A stretch of 64,000 nt of DNA from Odobenus rosmarus divergens. Taxonomy: Eukaryota > Chordata > Mammalia > Carnivora > Odobenidae. A program made the position numbers and the translations under genes. The notes beneath the pieces were generated by a model. That model ran no database searches. It was not told the DNA's origin and saw only the letters and a list, made by a program, of their open reading frames with translations. This document shows, in pieces, positions 1 through 10,754 of this stretch. Within the stretch, counting starts at the first letter, position 1; each line of letters starts with the position of its first letter. The DNA lies in NCBI RefSeq assembly GCF_000321225.1, contig NW_004450398.1, positions 1,260,675 to 1,324,674 on the forward strand. Direction: 5' to 3'.

Positions 1-785
1 GGACCCGAGCCGAAGGCAGATGCTCAACCGACCGAGCCATCCTGGCGCCCTAGCATTTGGCTTTTAAATGCATGCACACTTGTGGGGGGAAGGTAGTGAA
101 TAAGAGGTAGTTAATACGGTGTGCCAAAGTTATTAGAGAATTTTGTTTCTTGTATTTCTTATGTTTTACGAATTTCCCATAACAATCCTATCATTTTATA
201 TTTACTGAAAAGCAAAGTTTTGCTTTGCTCACTGTTTTTGTCTCTCTAACCTCCTCCCATATTGGACGCGTCTGTCGCTAGAGTGCTGTCCCCCCTGTCA
301 TCTGGACTGCTGGGAAATCCCAGCCTCCTGGCGTGCGACACTCTGTCCCCTCCAAGAGCCTCTCGGTCTGCCTTTGGGAAGCAGGGTTTCCTGACAGGCG
401 GCCCGGGTGGTTTTTACACACTCAGTTTGGGAACCTCCTGTCCTCACCCACAGGCAAGGAATATACAACTGAAGGTGGAGAAGAGTCAGGATTGGGGCAC
501 AGGCTCTCTGCGGTGCTCCCAGTGGGTGATTCCGGGTGTCCCCACGAAAGGCAAAGGCAGTCCTCTGTTGATTGGACCCGGGAGAGCACCAGGGTCCTTG
601 CTACGGTCCTTAGTAACAGAAAACAGTTGCCTTTCAAAATGCCTGCAAGGCAAAAGGCAAAGCCATCCCTCATCTCATTGTATTGGGCTGCCCCTTCTGG
701 GGGTGACATGATAAAGACGACAGTTTTCAGAGTGACATTGTCAGGGTTTGTCTTCCCTTGGACTTAATTCCCTGCTTTTTCTTAG
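1..785 (+). other. RSL1D1: Last intron of RSL1D1 (partial)
   Basis: This is the stretch upstream of the recognised RSL1D1 terminal exon. It starts with the end of a minus-strand carnivore SINE (1-50). It ends in a pyrimidine-rich tract and the acceptor AG at 784-785. Open frames between 262 and 767 show no similarity I recognise to RSL1D1 or any other protein and are treated as intronic. An earlier exon hidden here cannot be fully excluded. Confidence 0.6.
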
Positions 786-1112
786 GTGCAAAAACACGCC
801 ACAGGAAAGAAGTCTCCAAAAAAGAGTCCTGCTCCCAGCACACCCCGTGGGAAGAAGAGAAAGGCGTTTCCGAGTTTGGAGACCCCGAAGGCTGCAGAGC
901 CCAAGACCCCAAGCAATGGCCTGGGGAAGAAGCCAAGAATCAGAGAAGAGGCAGAGAAAGAAAAAAACTCTTCACTGGGGAAAAAAGACCCAAGACAGAT
1001 GACCAAAAAGCCAGGGGCCAGGTTCTTCACTACTGCTAGTAAATCTGCGAAAAAAGCTCCCCGCACCCCCAAACAGTGGCTCAAAAAGCCCAAAGTACCC
1101 CAGTCAACCTAA
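786..1112 (+). CDS. RSL1D1: RSL1D1 last coding exon (C-terminal lysine-rich tail)
   Basis: This exon encodes the last 108 residues of ribosomal L1 domain-containing protein 1, a nucleolar protein that influences pre-rRNA processing, nucleostemin localisation and cellular senescence. The L1 domain itself lies upstream of the window. The exon begins after an acceptor AG at 784-785 and ends at TAA 1110-1112. The peptide is extremely rich in Lys, Pro and Ser, with repeated TPK, SPKK and KKP motifs, and ends KKPKVPQST. This is the low-complexity basic tail typical of this protein and works as a nucleolar retention region. Identification rests on this tail and on the neighbouring BCAR4 and ZC3H7A, the same order as in human 16p13. 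The exact phase at the acceptor was inferred from the open frame. Confidence 0.88.
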   Translation: MQKHATGKKSPKKSPAPSTPRGKKRKAFPSLETPKAAEPKTPSNGLGKKPRIREEAEKEKNSSLGKKDPRQMTKKPGARFFTTASKSAKKAPRTPKQWLKKPKVPQST

Positions 1113-2300
1113 AAATCAAGAGACTCAAGCAGAAGGAAACATCTACACTCCCCACAGAGCTTTTTAAAAATGCCGGGGTCCCGGGCCCCACGCCATGCAT
1201 TCTTCTCCCGGGGTGAGGCCCAGACTTACCTATTTTTTAAAACCTCCGCAAGTAATCCTGACATATGTTTGTGTGTGTGCGAACCAGTAGTTCTGAAGTA
1301 AATCCATTTTTTAAGTTGCTCTTCTAGCATTTGCTAATAGGACGGGGAAAATACAGTGCTCCTCTGTGGTGGTTTATTATTAAAGTGTACCATTTGCTTC
1401 TGAGCAAACCAGCGGCCTTCCCTGTCTTGCTGGTTTTACTTGAATCCCTCTGATGTGACCCTCTCTGCCGTCTGTTTCCCACCCTCTGTTCACCTAGGCT
1501 CCATACACCAGTTTGTGCAAGCCCTCCCAAAGCTTGTCCGCATTACCGGGATGGGCTCGCTGCCGGACACTCGGCTGTGGAACGTAGGAGAAAGTCTTGG
1601 TGGGTTTTGGGAAGGGCCCTTGAAATCGAAATAATTGATCTCGGTGGCAGTCCGCCACGGCTGTGGGTCATTGAGTCAGCGTGCATTCGGTAAGGTTAGT
1701 TACCAGGGAGCTGTTGACAGAGGCACTGAGTTGAGTCCTGCCTGCTAGAGGCAAGAAGTAGTCCCGTCTTCCTCCAGAGCCCTCCTCAGCCTGTGTGCAT
1801 TTACTCAGTGTGGACTGTGTACATTTGGGATGACCGTCAGATATACTCTGAAGCCGTAAATGACTCAGCCTCTCCCTGGGTTGGAATGGGGGTCCACGTC
1901 CCTGGCAGTGAGCGATGGACACACTGTCCTAGTGACCAGTGAAGTGTGCTTTCCAAGATGACATGGTTCGGAAACAAGTCAGGCTTCAGGTGGTCCTCCT
2001 TCAAGTCCGAGGAGCCAAAGCTTTTGCTTTTTGGATTGTAATGTTTTGTAAATCACGAGAGCCTCTAAAATACTCAAGTGTGCGTTTAATGTCGAGGATG
2101 AGCGTAACCGTGTTTCCCACAGAAATGAGGTGCTGTGGGGACGCGGCCAGACTGGCTTCAGAGATGGAGATTTAAGTGCTGTTTTGCAGAGGCAAACTCA
2201 TGGACATAATCATGCTAGTCCTTTCTACGGGGTCGGGGGATAGCTGTGTTTCGTGTTTTCATCCCAGCCTCTAGCCAAATAAAGAGTTTGCGACACCCAG
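1113..2300 (+). other. RSL1D1: RSL1D1 3' UTR
   Basis: This non-coding stretch follows the RSL1D1 stop codon. It contains no recognisable repeat, unlike the DNA after it. A canonical AATAAA lies at 2278-2283, so cleavage is expected at about 2,295-2,310. The resulting UTR of about 1.2 kb is plausible for this gene. The precise 3' end is inferred. Confidence 0.7.
2278..2283 (+). terminator. RSL1D1: RSL1D1 polyadenylation signal
   Basis: A canonical AATAAA hexamer lies 1,166 bp after the RSL1D1 stop. Sequence after it turns T- and G-rich (ttctttggtctgtggcttgg), as expected for a downstream element. Confidence 0.7.
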
Positions 2301-2639
2301 GTGATTCTTTGGTCTGTGGCTTGGTCCTGATTGAACGTGAAGCAACTGTTTACCTTCCTTGTCCTTTGTGCATCGGGTTTCACTCCTAAATTCTCTACGG
2401 TAGAAATGGCAGATTTACTGAAACTTCCTCAGTTGGGGAACGGGTGAAAATTCGGAATTGCAAGGAAAAGGCACAAGTCATGCTACTAGGTTTCTAGTAG
2501 CTCAGGCACGATCCCAGCTGACTGATAGGGCTACGAACTGTCAGCGGTCTCCCCAGGGGCCCAGAGGAGTATGAGAGATCTCTGCTACAGTGGATCACGC
2601 TTTTGGGGTTCAAGAGGTAAGTATGTGGCTGATGTTTTT

Positions 2640-2810
2640 TTTTTTTTATAAAGATTTTATTCATTTATTTGAGAGAGAGAATGAGAGATAGAGAGCATGA
2701 GAGGGAAGAGGGTCAGAGGGAGAAGCGGATGCGGGACTCGATCCCGGGACTCCAGGATCATGACCTGAGCCGAAGGCAGTCGCTTAACCAACTGAGCCAC
2801 CCAGGCGCCC
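2640..2810 (-). mobile_element. Carnivore SINE (SINEC)
   Basis: Minus-strand copy: T-rich tail with TTTAT repeats first, then the GA-rich region, ending in the complement of the tRNA-like head at 2810. It is flanked by the direct repeat gtggctgatgttttt. Confidence 0.93.
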
Positions 2811-2840
2811 GTGGCTGATGTTTTTGTTTTTTGTTTTCGA

Positions 2841-3021
2841 TTTGTTTTTTAGAGGAAGAGTGTGAGCTGGGGGAGGGGTAAAGGGAGAGGGAGAGAGAAT
2901 CTCAAGCAGACTCCGCACTGAGCGTGGAGCCCGGTGCAGGACTGGATCCCACAACCCTGAGATCATGACGTGAGCTGAAACCATGAGTCAGACACAACCA
3001 GCTGTGCCTCCCAGGTGCCCC
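2841..3021 (-). mobile_element. Older carnivore SINE
   Basis: Diverged minus-strand copy ending in ccaggtgcccc. The GA-rich centre and the head are recognisable, but many substitutions are present. Confidence 0.8.
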
Positions 3022-3126
3022 ATCACATGTGTTAAGGGTTTAAATAGCAAAGAAGTCTGGCCATTTTATTAGATATCTGAAGGCTCTGCACTACCTACAT
3101 TTCTTTCTCCTTAAATTGCTGTTTCC

Positions 3127-3249
3127 GGGTCACCTGAGTGGCGCAGTGAAGCGTCCAACTCTTGATCTGAGCTCAGATCTTGAGCTCAGGGTCGTGAGTT
3201 CAAGCCCCACATTGGGCTCTACGCTGGCATGGAGCCTGCTTAAAAAAAA
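3127..3249 (+). mobile_element. Short tRNA-like SINE (old type)
   Basis: Plus-strand head (gtcacctgagtggcgcagtg) followed by a box B-like gttcaagcccc and a short A-tail. It lacks the CT-rich 3' part of younger copies. Confidence 0.75.
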
Positions 3250-3450
3250 TTGCTACTGTTTTCCCTGTGTTAATATGCGCAGCATCAAGATTCCCCATAG
3301 GACATTACAAATGATCAGAGGCCCTCATCAGTCCTTGGGTTTTAAAGGAATTAACGCATGTGGTGATGGACCACAAATTTGGGATTATTTTGGGATGATG
3401 GGCTTGGAGAGAAAATGGCAACTCTTTAGATGTTTTTTGTTTGTTTATTT

Positions 3451-3591
3451 TTAGGTTTTATTTATTAGAGCCAGAGCACTGGCGGTGGGGAGAGGGGGAG
3501 GGACCCCAATGAGGGGCTCGATCCCAGGACTCCAGGATCATGACCTGAGCCAAAGGGAGACGCTTAACCAACTGAGCCTCCCAGGCGCCCC
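3451..3591 (-). mobile_element. Carnivore SINE
   Basis: Minus-strand copy ending in the complement of the SINE head (ccaggcgcccc). Confidence 0.88.
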
Positions 3592-4150
3592 CAAGGCAAT
3601 CTGATTTTTAAAATGAGCAAAGGATCTGAATGGACATTTGCCCAAAGAAGATCTACAAGTGGCCAACAAGCACAGGAAAAATTGAACATCATTTATCATC
3701 AGGGAAATGCAAATCAAAACCATGAGATAACAGCTTCACACCACTAGGATGGCTCTAACCCAAAAGCCACTAACAAGATGGATGTGGAAAAATTGGGCAG
3801 GGATAGGCAAAATAGGTGAAGGGGATTAAGAAGTACAAACTTCCAGCTATAAAATAAATCAGGGGGATGAAAAGTACAGTATAGGGAATAGAGTCCCTAA
3901 CATCCTAACCCTGTATGGTGGCAGATGGTAAGGACAGTTCTCCCAATGTGCATAGCTTCGTGTGTAGAATTGTGAGATCACTAAGGTGTACCCCTGAAGC
4001 TGACAACATTGTCAAGTACAGACTTAATCCGCACTTAGAACAGTGCCTGACCCATACACGGTGCTTAACAAACAGATCAGTTCACCGAAAAACTATGCAA
4101 TCATTACAAATGACAGACATATCTAAACACATGAGTAAAGAAGTATTTAG
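3592..4150 (+). mobile_element. L1 3'-end fragment (ORF2 terminus and UTR)
   Basis: About 3,600-3,790 matches the well-known L1 ORF2 terminal segment (gggaaatgcaaatcaaaacc, then caccactaggatggct). It is followed by 3'-UTR-like sequence up to about 4,150. It carries many stops and indels, so it is an old, dead copy. Confidence 0.75.
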
Positions 4151-4162
4151 ACTAAATATTTA

Positions 4163-4278
4163 GGGGCACCTGGCTGGCTCAGTCAGTGGAGCGTGTGACA
4201 CTCGATCTCAGGGTCATGAGTTCAAGTCCCACGTTGAGCGTGGAGCCTACTTAAAATTAAGGAATAGAAATAAATAAG
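4163..4278 (+). mobile_element. Short tRNA-like SINE (old type)
   Basis: Plus-strand head ggggcacctggctggctcag and box B-like gagttcaagtccc, ending in an A-rich tail. Confidence 0.8.
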
Positions 4279-4460
4279 TTAAACATGGTGGGATGTTTGC
4301 TATTTATTAGTAATGGGACAAAAAAAGTTACAGTACACACAATCTCTTTCGAATTCTATCTTAAAGTCTCTAAGGGCATCAAAAGACTGGAAAATAGCCA
4401 CACAATGCTAATAATGGTTATCTCTGGCTGGGGAATTCAAGTTGTTTTTATTCTTTTTCT

Positions 4461-4570
4461 TTTTTTTAAAGATTTTTATTTTTAAATAAGCTCCCCACCC
4501 AATGGGGGGCTCGAACTCACAACCCCGAGATCAAGAGTTGCATGCTCTACCGACTTAGCCAGCCAGGTGC
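4461..4570 (-). mobile_element. Short tRNA-like SINE (old type)
   Basis: Minus-strand copy with a T-rich start, complement of box B (ggggctcgaactcacaac) and a diverged head at 4,570. Confidence 0.78.
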
Positions 4571-4574
4571 TGGC

Positions 4575-5065
4575 TTTTTGTGTGGACATGTTTTCAACTC
4601 CTTTGAATAAATATCAAGGAGCACAATTGCTTGATCATATAGTAAGAGAACTAGTTTAGTTTTATAAGAAACCATCAAACCGTCTTCCAAAGTGGCTGCA
4701 CCATTTTGCCTTCACCAGTGGTAAACGAGAGGCCCCTTTGCTCCACATCCTCATCAGCGTTTGGTGGTGTCCCTGTTCCGGATTTTGGCCATTCTCATAT
4801 TCGTGTAGTACTATCTCCTCATTTTAGTTTGCATTTTTCTTATGACATATGATGTGAAATAGGCTTGTTTGCCATCAGTATATCTTGTTTGGCAAGGTGT
4901 CTATTAGGATCTTTGGCCCATTTTTTAATCAGGTTGTTTTCCTGGTGAGTTTTAAGAGTTCTTTGTATATTTTCGATAATTGTGCTTTATCAGATGTATG
5001 TTTTGCAAATATTTTCTCCCGCTCTGTGGTTGGTCTTCACATTTTCTTGAGGTATTCTGTTTTGA
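4575..5065 (-). mobile_element. L1 fragment, antisense
   Basis: This is the complement of an L1 3' region typical of old mammalian L1M families (for example gttctttgtatattttcg and tgtggttggtcttcacattt). It is degenerate and has no coding capacity. Confidence 0.75.
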
Positions 5066-5496
5066 AATGACCATATGACTTCTGTGCTTGTTTTTTCTAT
5101 CTCTGAAATGGGAACGCCACCCTGAGATATTTTTAATGTGCTCTGAACCCTTTTGCCTGCGAATCTGTAAATAATACTGTCCCCCAAAGATAAACACAGT
5201 TAATATTTTGATATTTGATATATTTCTTACAATATTTTTTCCTGTGCATAAGTATTTTTTCTTCCAGTCTATCTTTTCCAAGTTATTTTGTAATAACTTT
5301 ATTAAATACCAGCACTCCTTCACTTGAGTCCCTTAAATGTGTGTCATTAAAACCATGGAGAAAATGTAAAGAAATCTTTGGGAGTGGGGGATGGCACTTC
5401 TAAAAAGTACACATTCCTGGTCCCACTGCAGACCTTCTTGCTTGGAATTGGCGTGTGACGGCCCTGAGGAATCTGTTTTTAACAAGAGGTCAGGAT

Positions 5497-5741
5497 GGGG
5501 CGCCTGGGTTGCTCAGCCAGTTAAGCGTCCGACTCTGGCTTTCAACTCAGGTCATGGTATCAGGGTCATGAGATCCATCCCCGCTTTGGGCTCAGCACTC
5601 AGCAGCATGTCTGCTTAGGATTCTCTCCCTTTCCCTCTCCCCTTCCCCCCTCCCCCCTCCCCTCCCCCTCTGCCCTTCCCCTTGCTCGTGCTTTCTATCT
5701 CGCTCTAAAATAAATAAAGCTTAAAAAAACAACAAAAAAAA
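5497..5741 (+). mobile_element. Carnivore SINE
   Basis: Full-length plus-strand copy starting ggggcgcctggg, with a long CT/CCCT-rich region and an A-rich tail. Flanked by the repeat aagaggtcagg. Confidence 0.93.
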
Positions 5742-6206
5742 TTCCCGCAAGAGGTCAGGTGATTCCTATGCTCAGGAAGCACTGGAAAACACTGGTACAA
5801 AGTTATGTGGCAACTAAAAGTTGCCTACACTTGGTAACATCTTTATCAAATTCTCTGCAGGTGAAACCAAATGAAACAGCCAACCTAAGTGAAACAGATC
5901 TTTTATTTCCTCTTTTTATTACTAACGTTTTCCTAGGACATTCGGGTGAACTACTTACCATATGCATTTGGCCCCAGTCTCTCCTTGTTAGGAGTTTCTT
6001 CCAAATCTGTAGGATCAAGGCATTTACACTCTTGCGTTAAAGAAAAAAGAAACTGACCTGATGCACGAAAATTGCTCCTCATGAGAATCCGTGTTATTGC
6101 AATTATCCAGTCAAGAGCCTAATTCATATAAAAGAAACAGAGACATGTTTTCTTTTCATCTAAAATCATTTCATCTTAAATGGTATCTGACCATTTACAT
6201 ATACAC

Positions 6207-6291
6207 TTTTTTTTAAAACTGTAAAGCTGCCTCTTGGACCAGGTGAGATCAAGAGTCACATGCTCCACCAACTGAGCCAGCTAGGTGCCCC
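6207..6291 (-). mobile_element. SINE fragment (old type)
   Basis: Minus-strand remnant ending gagccagctaggtgcccc. Confidence 0.7.
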
Positions 6292-7032
6292 TAATGTACC
6301 ATTTTTATGTGTAACTCTGATCCCCTTATCAGACCATTCTGCCGTGAAAATACCTGTCAGTATATATCAGTGTAAATTTTAATTTTCTGCGACCCTAAAG
6401 CTCTAAGTATTAACTCTGGTCTAAGGCACAATTATAATTACTAGCATACAACTGATCGAATGGTGTATATTATGTGTGTTGATAAGATTTCAGTTTTTGT
6501 GATTTGTAATTATTAGCGCCTCTCTCAGTGAGCTGGGTCTTTTCCCTTGTGCATAGTTTCACGAATGACTGTTCCTCGCGGTTACAAGGAGAGGCGGTTC
6601 AGCCTCCTTGGGCTTGCTATGTTTCTTTTTCACAGATTTAAGTGCAGAGAAACCTTACATTGCTGGGTGGAAACAGAACGAGGCTTCTAGCAACGTGGCT
6701 CAATTCTTTGGCTTTGTTCAGAGTTGCTCAAATATGCACAATTATTACAGTGAGGCACCACTGAATTATTTTTACCAAACTATTCATTCTTCTATTTGAA
6801 GGCGAGGAAGTGTTGAAAGCAAAAATTGGCAAACGCCGGACCAATTTAACAAGATTACCAGTCACTAGTCCTTCATTTTCTTAGCACAGGTATCATGTAT
6901 TTTGAACTTTTCCTAGGTTTTCTGTCCTGAAGCTTTAACAAAAAAAAACAAAAACCCAAAGCTCTATACAATGTTTTTCTTCCCTTAAATGGGAGAAGGG
7001 CAATTTTGAAAGGGGACACTTTGCAGGTTGTT

Positions 7033-7140
7033 GGGCATTGCTGCTGGCTGGCTCAGTCGGGAAGAGTGTGTGACCCTTGATCCCAGGGTTGTGAGTTTGA
7101 GCCCCACATTGGGTGTAGTGAAAAATAAATAAACTTAAAA
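7033..7140 (+). mobile_element. Short tRNA-like SINE (old type)
   Basis: Plus-strand head ctggctggctcagtcggg, box B-like gagtttgagcccc and an A-rich tail. Confidence 0.75.
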
Positions 7141-7441
7141 CAAAAACAAATAAAACAAAGCACCTATAGAAGTTGAGGACCTGGAAACTATTTTCCCTTA
7201 AAGTTCTCGTGCCTATGTGATACCCAGAAAGTCCCCGGGGACTATGTGCCCCAGTTTGAAGACAGTTGTTGTAGGTGATGGACCAGAACGAGAACTGAGG
7301 GAGCAAATAAGTATGGTTAGACCTAAGTTTCTTGCTTGTTACACTTGGCAGTGAGTTCCCTACTCACAGAAAACACAGTTCCTAGGGCAACTGTCCAAAG
7401 TTCCCTTCCAGTCCTTCCTCTTAAATTAACCTTTCATCTTA

Positions 7442-7456
7442 TTTTTTTAAAAGATT

Positions 7457-7509
<53 letters not shown>

Positions 7510-7656
7510 AGAGAGATAGAGAGAGCACAAGTAGGCAGAGGGAGAAGCAGGCTCTCTGCAGAGCAGGGAGCCCGATGCGGGGCTTGATCCCAGGACCCTG
7601 GGATCCTGACCTGAGCCGAAGGCAGACGCTTAACAACTGAGCCACCCAGGCACCCC
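7442..7656 (-). mobile_element. Carnivore SINE with long TTTA tract
   Basis: Minus-strand copy whose tail has expanded into an uninterrupted tetranucleotide (TTTA)n at about 7,457-7,506. The head ends at 7,656, and tcatcttatttttt flanks both sides. Confidence 0.93.
7457..7506 (-). repeat. (TTTA)n microsatellite
   Basis: About a dozen perfect TTTA units grown from a SINE tail. Likely length-polymorphic. Confidence 0.85.
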
Positions 7657-7663
7657 TCATCTT

Positions 7664-7862
7664 ATTTTTTAAAAGATTTTGTTTATTTATTTATTTATTT
7701 ATTTAGCATGTGCACGAGCAGGGGGAGGGGTAGAGGGAGTGGGAGAATCTCAAGCCGACTCTGCACTGAGCATGGAGCCATATGGGGCTCACTACCATGA
7801 GATCATGACCTGAGCTGAAACCCAAAGTGGATGCTCAACCGACCAAGCCACCCAGGCACCCC
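7664..7862 (-). mobile_element. Carnivore SINE
   Basis: Minus-strand copy directly next to the preceding SINE; the head ends ccaggcacccc at 7,862. Confidence 0.9.
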
Positions 7863-7913
7863 TTCACCTTTCACCTTGAATTTGATCACTTGTATCTAAA
7901 ATGTAAAAATCTA

Positions 7914-8240
7914 GGGCACCTGGGTGGCTCCGTTGGTTAAGTGACTGCCTTCGGCTCAGGTCATGATCCTGGAGTCCCGGGATCGAGTCCCACATCAGGC
8001 TCCCTNNNNNNNNNNNNNNNNNNNNNNNNNNNNNNNNNNNNNNNNNNNNNNNNNNGTTGGTTAAGTGACTGCCTTCGGCTCAGGTCATGATCCTGGAGTC
8101 CCGGGATCGAGTCCCACATCAGGCTCCCTGCTCAGCAGGGAGTCTGCTTCTGCCTCTGACCCTCTTCCCTCTCGTGCTCTCTATCTCTCATTCTCTCTCT
8201 CTAATAAATAAATAAAATCTTTAAAAAATAAAATAAAATA
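7914..8240 (+). mobile_element. Carnivore SINE split by an assembly gap
   Basis: Plus-strand copy starting gggcacctgggtggctcc, flanked by aaatgtaaaaatcta. A run of 50 N sits inside it, and the 74 bases before the gap repeat exactly after it. The true element is probably about 200 bp, with the repeated part an assembly artefact. Confidence 0.9.
8006..8055. other. Assembly gap (50 N)
   Basis: Exactly 50 ambiguous bases, a conventional placeholder length for a gap of unknown or nominal size. Confidence 0.99.
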
Positions 8241-8416
8241 AAATGTAAAAATCTAAATGTATCTTCAAGTAATAATGGTGCTTCCAAAAGATGTCAGGTC
8301 AAGCCTAGTTCAAGTACCCCTGGCACAGAACTCGATTTTCAGAAGCAGTCTCTGGATGTCATGAGATAGCTTTGTGAAATGTATGGAAAGATTAAACTAT
8401 TAGGAACTAACCATGA

Positions 8417-8619
8417 GGGGCGCCTGGGTGGCTCAGTTGGTTAAGCAACTGCCTTTGGCTCAGGTCATGGTCCTGGAGTCCCCCCAGGATCGAGTCCCAC
8501 ATCGGGCTCCCTGCTCAGCAGGGAGTCTGCTTCTCCCTCTGACCCTCTTCCCTCTCATGCTCTCTGTCTCTCACTCTCTCTCTCTCAAATAAATAAATAA
8601 AATCTTAAAAAAAAAAAAA
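8417..8619 (+). mobile_element. Carnivore SINE
   Basis: Full-length plus-strand copy with (A)n tail. Target-site duplication actaaccatgag. Confidence 0.95.
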
Positions 8620-8630
8620 ACTAACCATGA

Positions 8631-8832
8631 GGGATGCCTGGGTGGCTCAGTCGTTAAGCGTCTGCCTTCGGCTCAGGTCATGATCTCAGGGTTCTGGGAT
8701 CCAGCCCCACATTGGGCTCCCTGCCCCACAGGAAGCCTGCTTCCCCCTCTCCCACTCCCCCTGCTTGTGTTCCTTCTCTCGCTGTCCTTCCCTCTGTCAA
8801 ATAAATAAATAAAATCTTTAAAAAAAAAAAAA
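8631..8832 (+). mobile_element. Carnivore SINE
   Basis: Full-length plus-strand copy of a second subtype, starting immediately after the target repeat of the previous SINE. Confidence 0.94.
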
Positions 8833-9104
8833 CCTTCCCATGATTAATGCTGACCTTCTGAAAGTCTCCTTGGAGGGGAAGCTTCCCTCTTCCTACAAGC
8901 CAGCCCTTGTGAGCTAAGGCGTCAGGACACTGGAGAGGGTGAAAACAGTTTTGATGGCTAACTCAGCTAGGCGCAACTCCTGACAATGTCTTCAGCACAG
9001 AACAACAGTTTCTGTTCAACCTTCTGATATTTCTGACTTGTAATACTTCTGTGTCTTCTCTTCACCCTTGTAGCAGAAAAAAAGAAAAGAAAAGAAAAAT
9101 CGTA

Positions 9105-9504
9105 ATGTTGCAGCAGGTGCAAGTTTATAATCAGAGGACCAGGCTCCTAAGAAGGCAGCTGGAAGAACCCAGTGCATGTCTTGCTGTGAATACATGAGAT
9201 CATTACCTGCATAGGGCTGCTGACTGTGACCCTGGGAATAGTTGTCCTTGTGCACAAGTCCTCTGACCATATGGCTTTCTCTGTTGGAATAATACTGGTG
9301 ACCACAGGCATTTTTGTTGTTCTTACTGGAGTGCTAGCTCCATGTGCAGTGAGCCAAATCTCACAGAGCATTGCAGTGCGAAGACTAGAAGCAGGAAATG
9401 GGGACACAAGTATCCGAGGGGGTACAGAGCCGTTAGTGACCGAGGGACCGACAGCCAGCACCTGGCTGTACCTGTATACTAACCTGCTTTTTTTGGACCG
9501 TTGA
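9105..9504 (+). pseudogene. BCAR4-like copy A, disrupted
   Basis: This is the coding-exon equivalent of BCAR4 unit A. An acceptor-like cttgtag ends at 9,073 and an ATG follows at 9,105, but that frame stops at TGA 9,195-9,197 after 30 codons. The rest of the homology continues in another frame up to the stop at 9,502-9,504. The shifted frame has no early ATG but keeps two hydrophobic stretches that parallel copy B: GIVVLVHKSSDH around the first, and VGIILVTTGIFVVLTGVLA for the second. DNA similarity to copy B is clear around the second segment (ggcatttttgttgttcttac against ggcattgtttttgttatcat). The tail is unlike B. It is most likely a pseudogene. A diverged functional gene using another start is less likely. 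Confidence 0.7.
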
Positions 9505-9546
9505 AACTTTGCTTTTAAGTCTTGTGAACATTGGTTTTGACATACA

Positions 9547-9552
9547 AATAAA
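9547..9552 (+). terminator. Polyadenylation signal of BCAR4-like copy A
   Basis: AATAAA 42 bp after the copy A stop, at the same relative place as in copies B and C. Confidence 0.65.
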
Positions 9553-10102
9553 ATTTGGCTTTCTAAACCCTTGTGGCTTTTGTAATCTTCGTGTTCCCTA
9601 TTGCCTAGAGGAGTTCCCTCTGCGGGAGTCCTTGTGGTTCTCAAGTTCAAGTCATCTGGCCAACCACTTTGCTCCCAGTTGCTATGTCTCCCAAACTTTC
9701 TGCCTTCTTCCTACTGTCACTGAAGACCCAGCTGCTGCTTCTCGCGCTGGCTCCCCACATCACCTCCCGCAGACTTCAGCATGACGGCCCCCGCGAGATC
9801 ACAGATGCCCAGCTCATGGCCCTCCTCACCTGCAATGTCCTCATCTCTGATATCTGTTCCCCACTTCCATGGGCGTGCCCTATACCTTCCTCACAGCTAC
9901 TGGGATACCCTAAAACCTCACTTCTGAGCCCCATTCTCCTACCACACAGTCTCCTAATGTCCCCCTTAACTTTCTCTTGTACCCTCACCTGACAATTCTC
10001 CCAACTCTCTGATGCTAGGCTGTCCTTACTTTCTCACGGTGCCTTGACTCTCTTCTCGCCCCTCCCAGAACAACGTGGGAGATAACCCCAACCTTTCCTT
10101 CC

Positions 10103-10304
10103 TTTTTTTTTTTTAAAGGTTTTATTTATTTATTTGCCAGAGAGAGACACAGCGAGAGAGGGAACACAAGCAGGGGGGAGTGGGAGAGGGAGAAGCAGGC
10201 TTCCCGCGGAGCAGGGAGCCCGATGTGGGGCTCGATCCCAGGACCCTGGGATCATGACCTGAGCCGAAGGCAGACACCGAACGACTGAGCCACCCAGGCG
10301 CCCC
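10103..10304 (-). mobile_element. Carnivore SINE
   Basis: Full-length minus-strand copy ending ccaggcgcccc; T-rich tail at 10,103. Confidence 0.93.
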
Positions 10305-10570
10305 GTCCCAACTTTTGAAGGAGTCCTTCCTTCTCCCTCAGTGGACATTTGTGCCCCTCCATGAAAATGAGGATTCACCACACCAGCTGCTCGGCCTCAA
10401 GCACACAGCCGTCCACAAGCCCCACCCAACAGCCCCTGAACAGCTCTCTTTGTAAACATAGCATGTATTTTCTGACTTTTCCCAACGTGTATAGAGTTTT
10501 TCATGTCCCTCCTTTTTTACTCTTTATATGTTTCAAGTTTTTGTTAATGAAATTTCTCTTCTAATGAAAA

Positions 10571-10754
10571 GGTTCAGTTGTTAAGCGTCTGCCTTCGGCT
10601 CAGGTCATGATCCCAGGGTCCTCGGATCGAGCCCCGAGTTGGGCTCCCTGCTCAGCGGGGAGTCTACTTCTCCCTCTCCCACTCCCCCTGCTTGTGCTCC
10701 CTCTCTCGCTGTGTCTCTCTCTGTCAAATAAATAAATAAAATCTTTTAAAAAAA
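10571..10754 (+). mobile_element. Carnivore SINE, 5'-truncated
   Basis: Plus-strand copy starting within the head (cagttgttaagcgtctgcc), with CT-rich body and A-tail. Confidence 0.92.

Larger units (their letters stand above)
2301..5839. other. Intergenic, repeat-rich (RSL1D1 to BCAR4 array)
   Basis: No gene was recognised here. The stretch is a mosaic of carnivore SINEs and two ancient L1 3'-end fragments, each listed separately, with short unique pieces between them. The open frames are all repeat-derived or random. Confidence 0.75.
5840..10080 (+). repeat. BCAR4 duplication unit A
   Basis: This is the most diverged of three tandem units. Paralogous blocks to units B and C include 5,871-6,120 (for example atgagaatccgtgttatt against atgagaacccacgttatt at 18,649), the coding relic at 9,105-9,504, the polyadenylation signal at 9,547, and the 3' flank (tcactgaagacccagctgct against ccactgaagatccagttgct at 13,945). 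It is interrupted by many SINEs and an assembly gap. The limits are approximate because divergence blurs the ends. Confidence 0.75.

Noticed and set aside
262..767. Two plus-strand open frames upstream of the RSL1D1 terminal exon
   Set aside because: No similarity to RSL1D1 or another protein is recognised, and they do not join the exon frame across credible splice sites.
7457..7506. Regularly spaced repeats suggestive of an array
   Set aside because: It is a simple TTTA tract from a SINE tail. No spacer-repeat pattern of a CRISPR array occurs anywhere.
8417..8450. tRNA-like sequences with A and B boxes
   Set aside because: These are heads of tRNA-derived SINEs, not tRNA genes. No complete cloverleaf stands outside a SINE.
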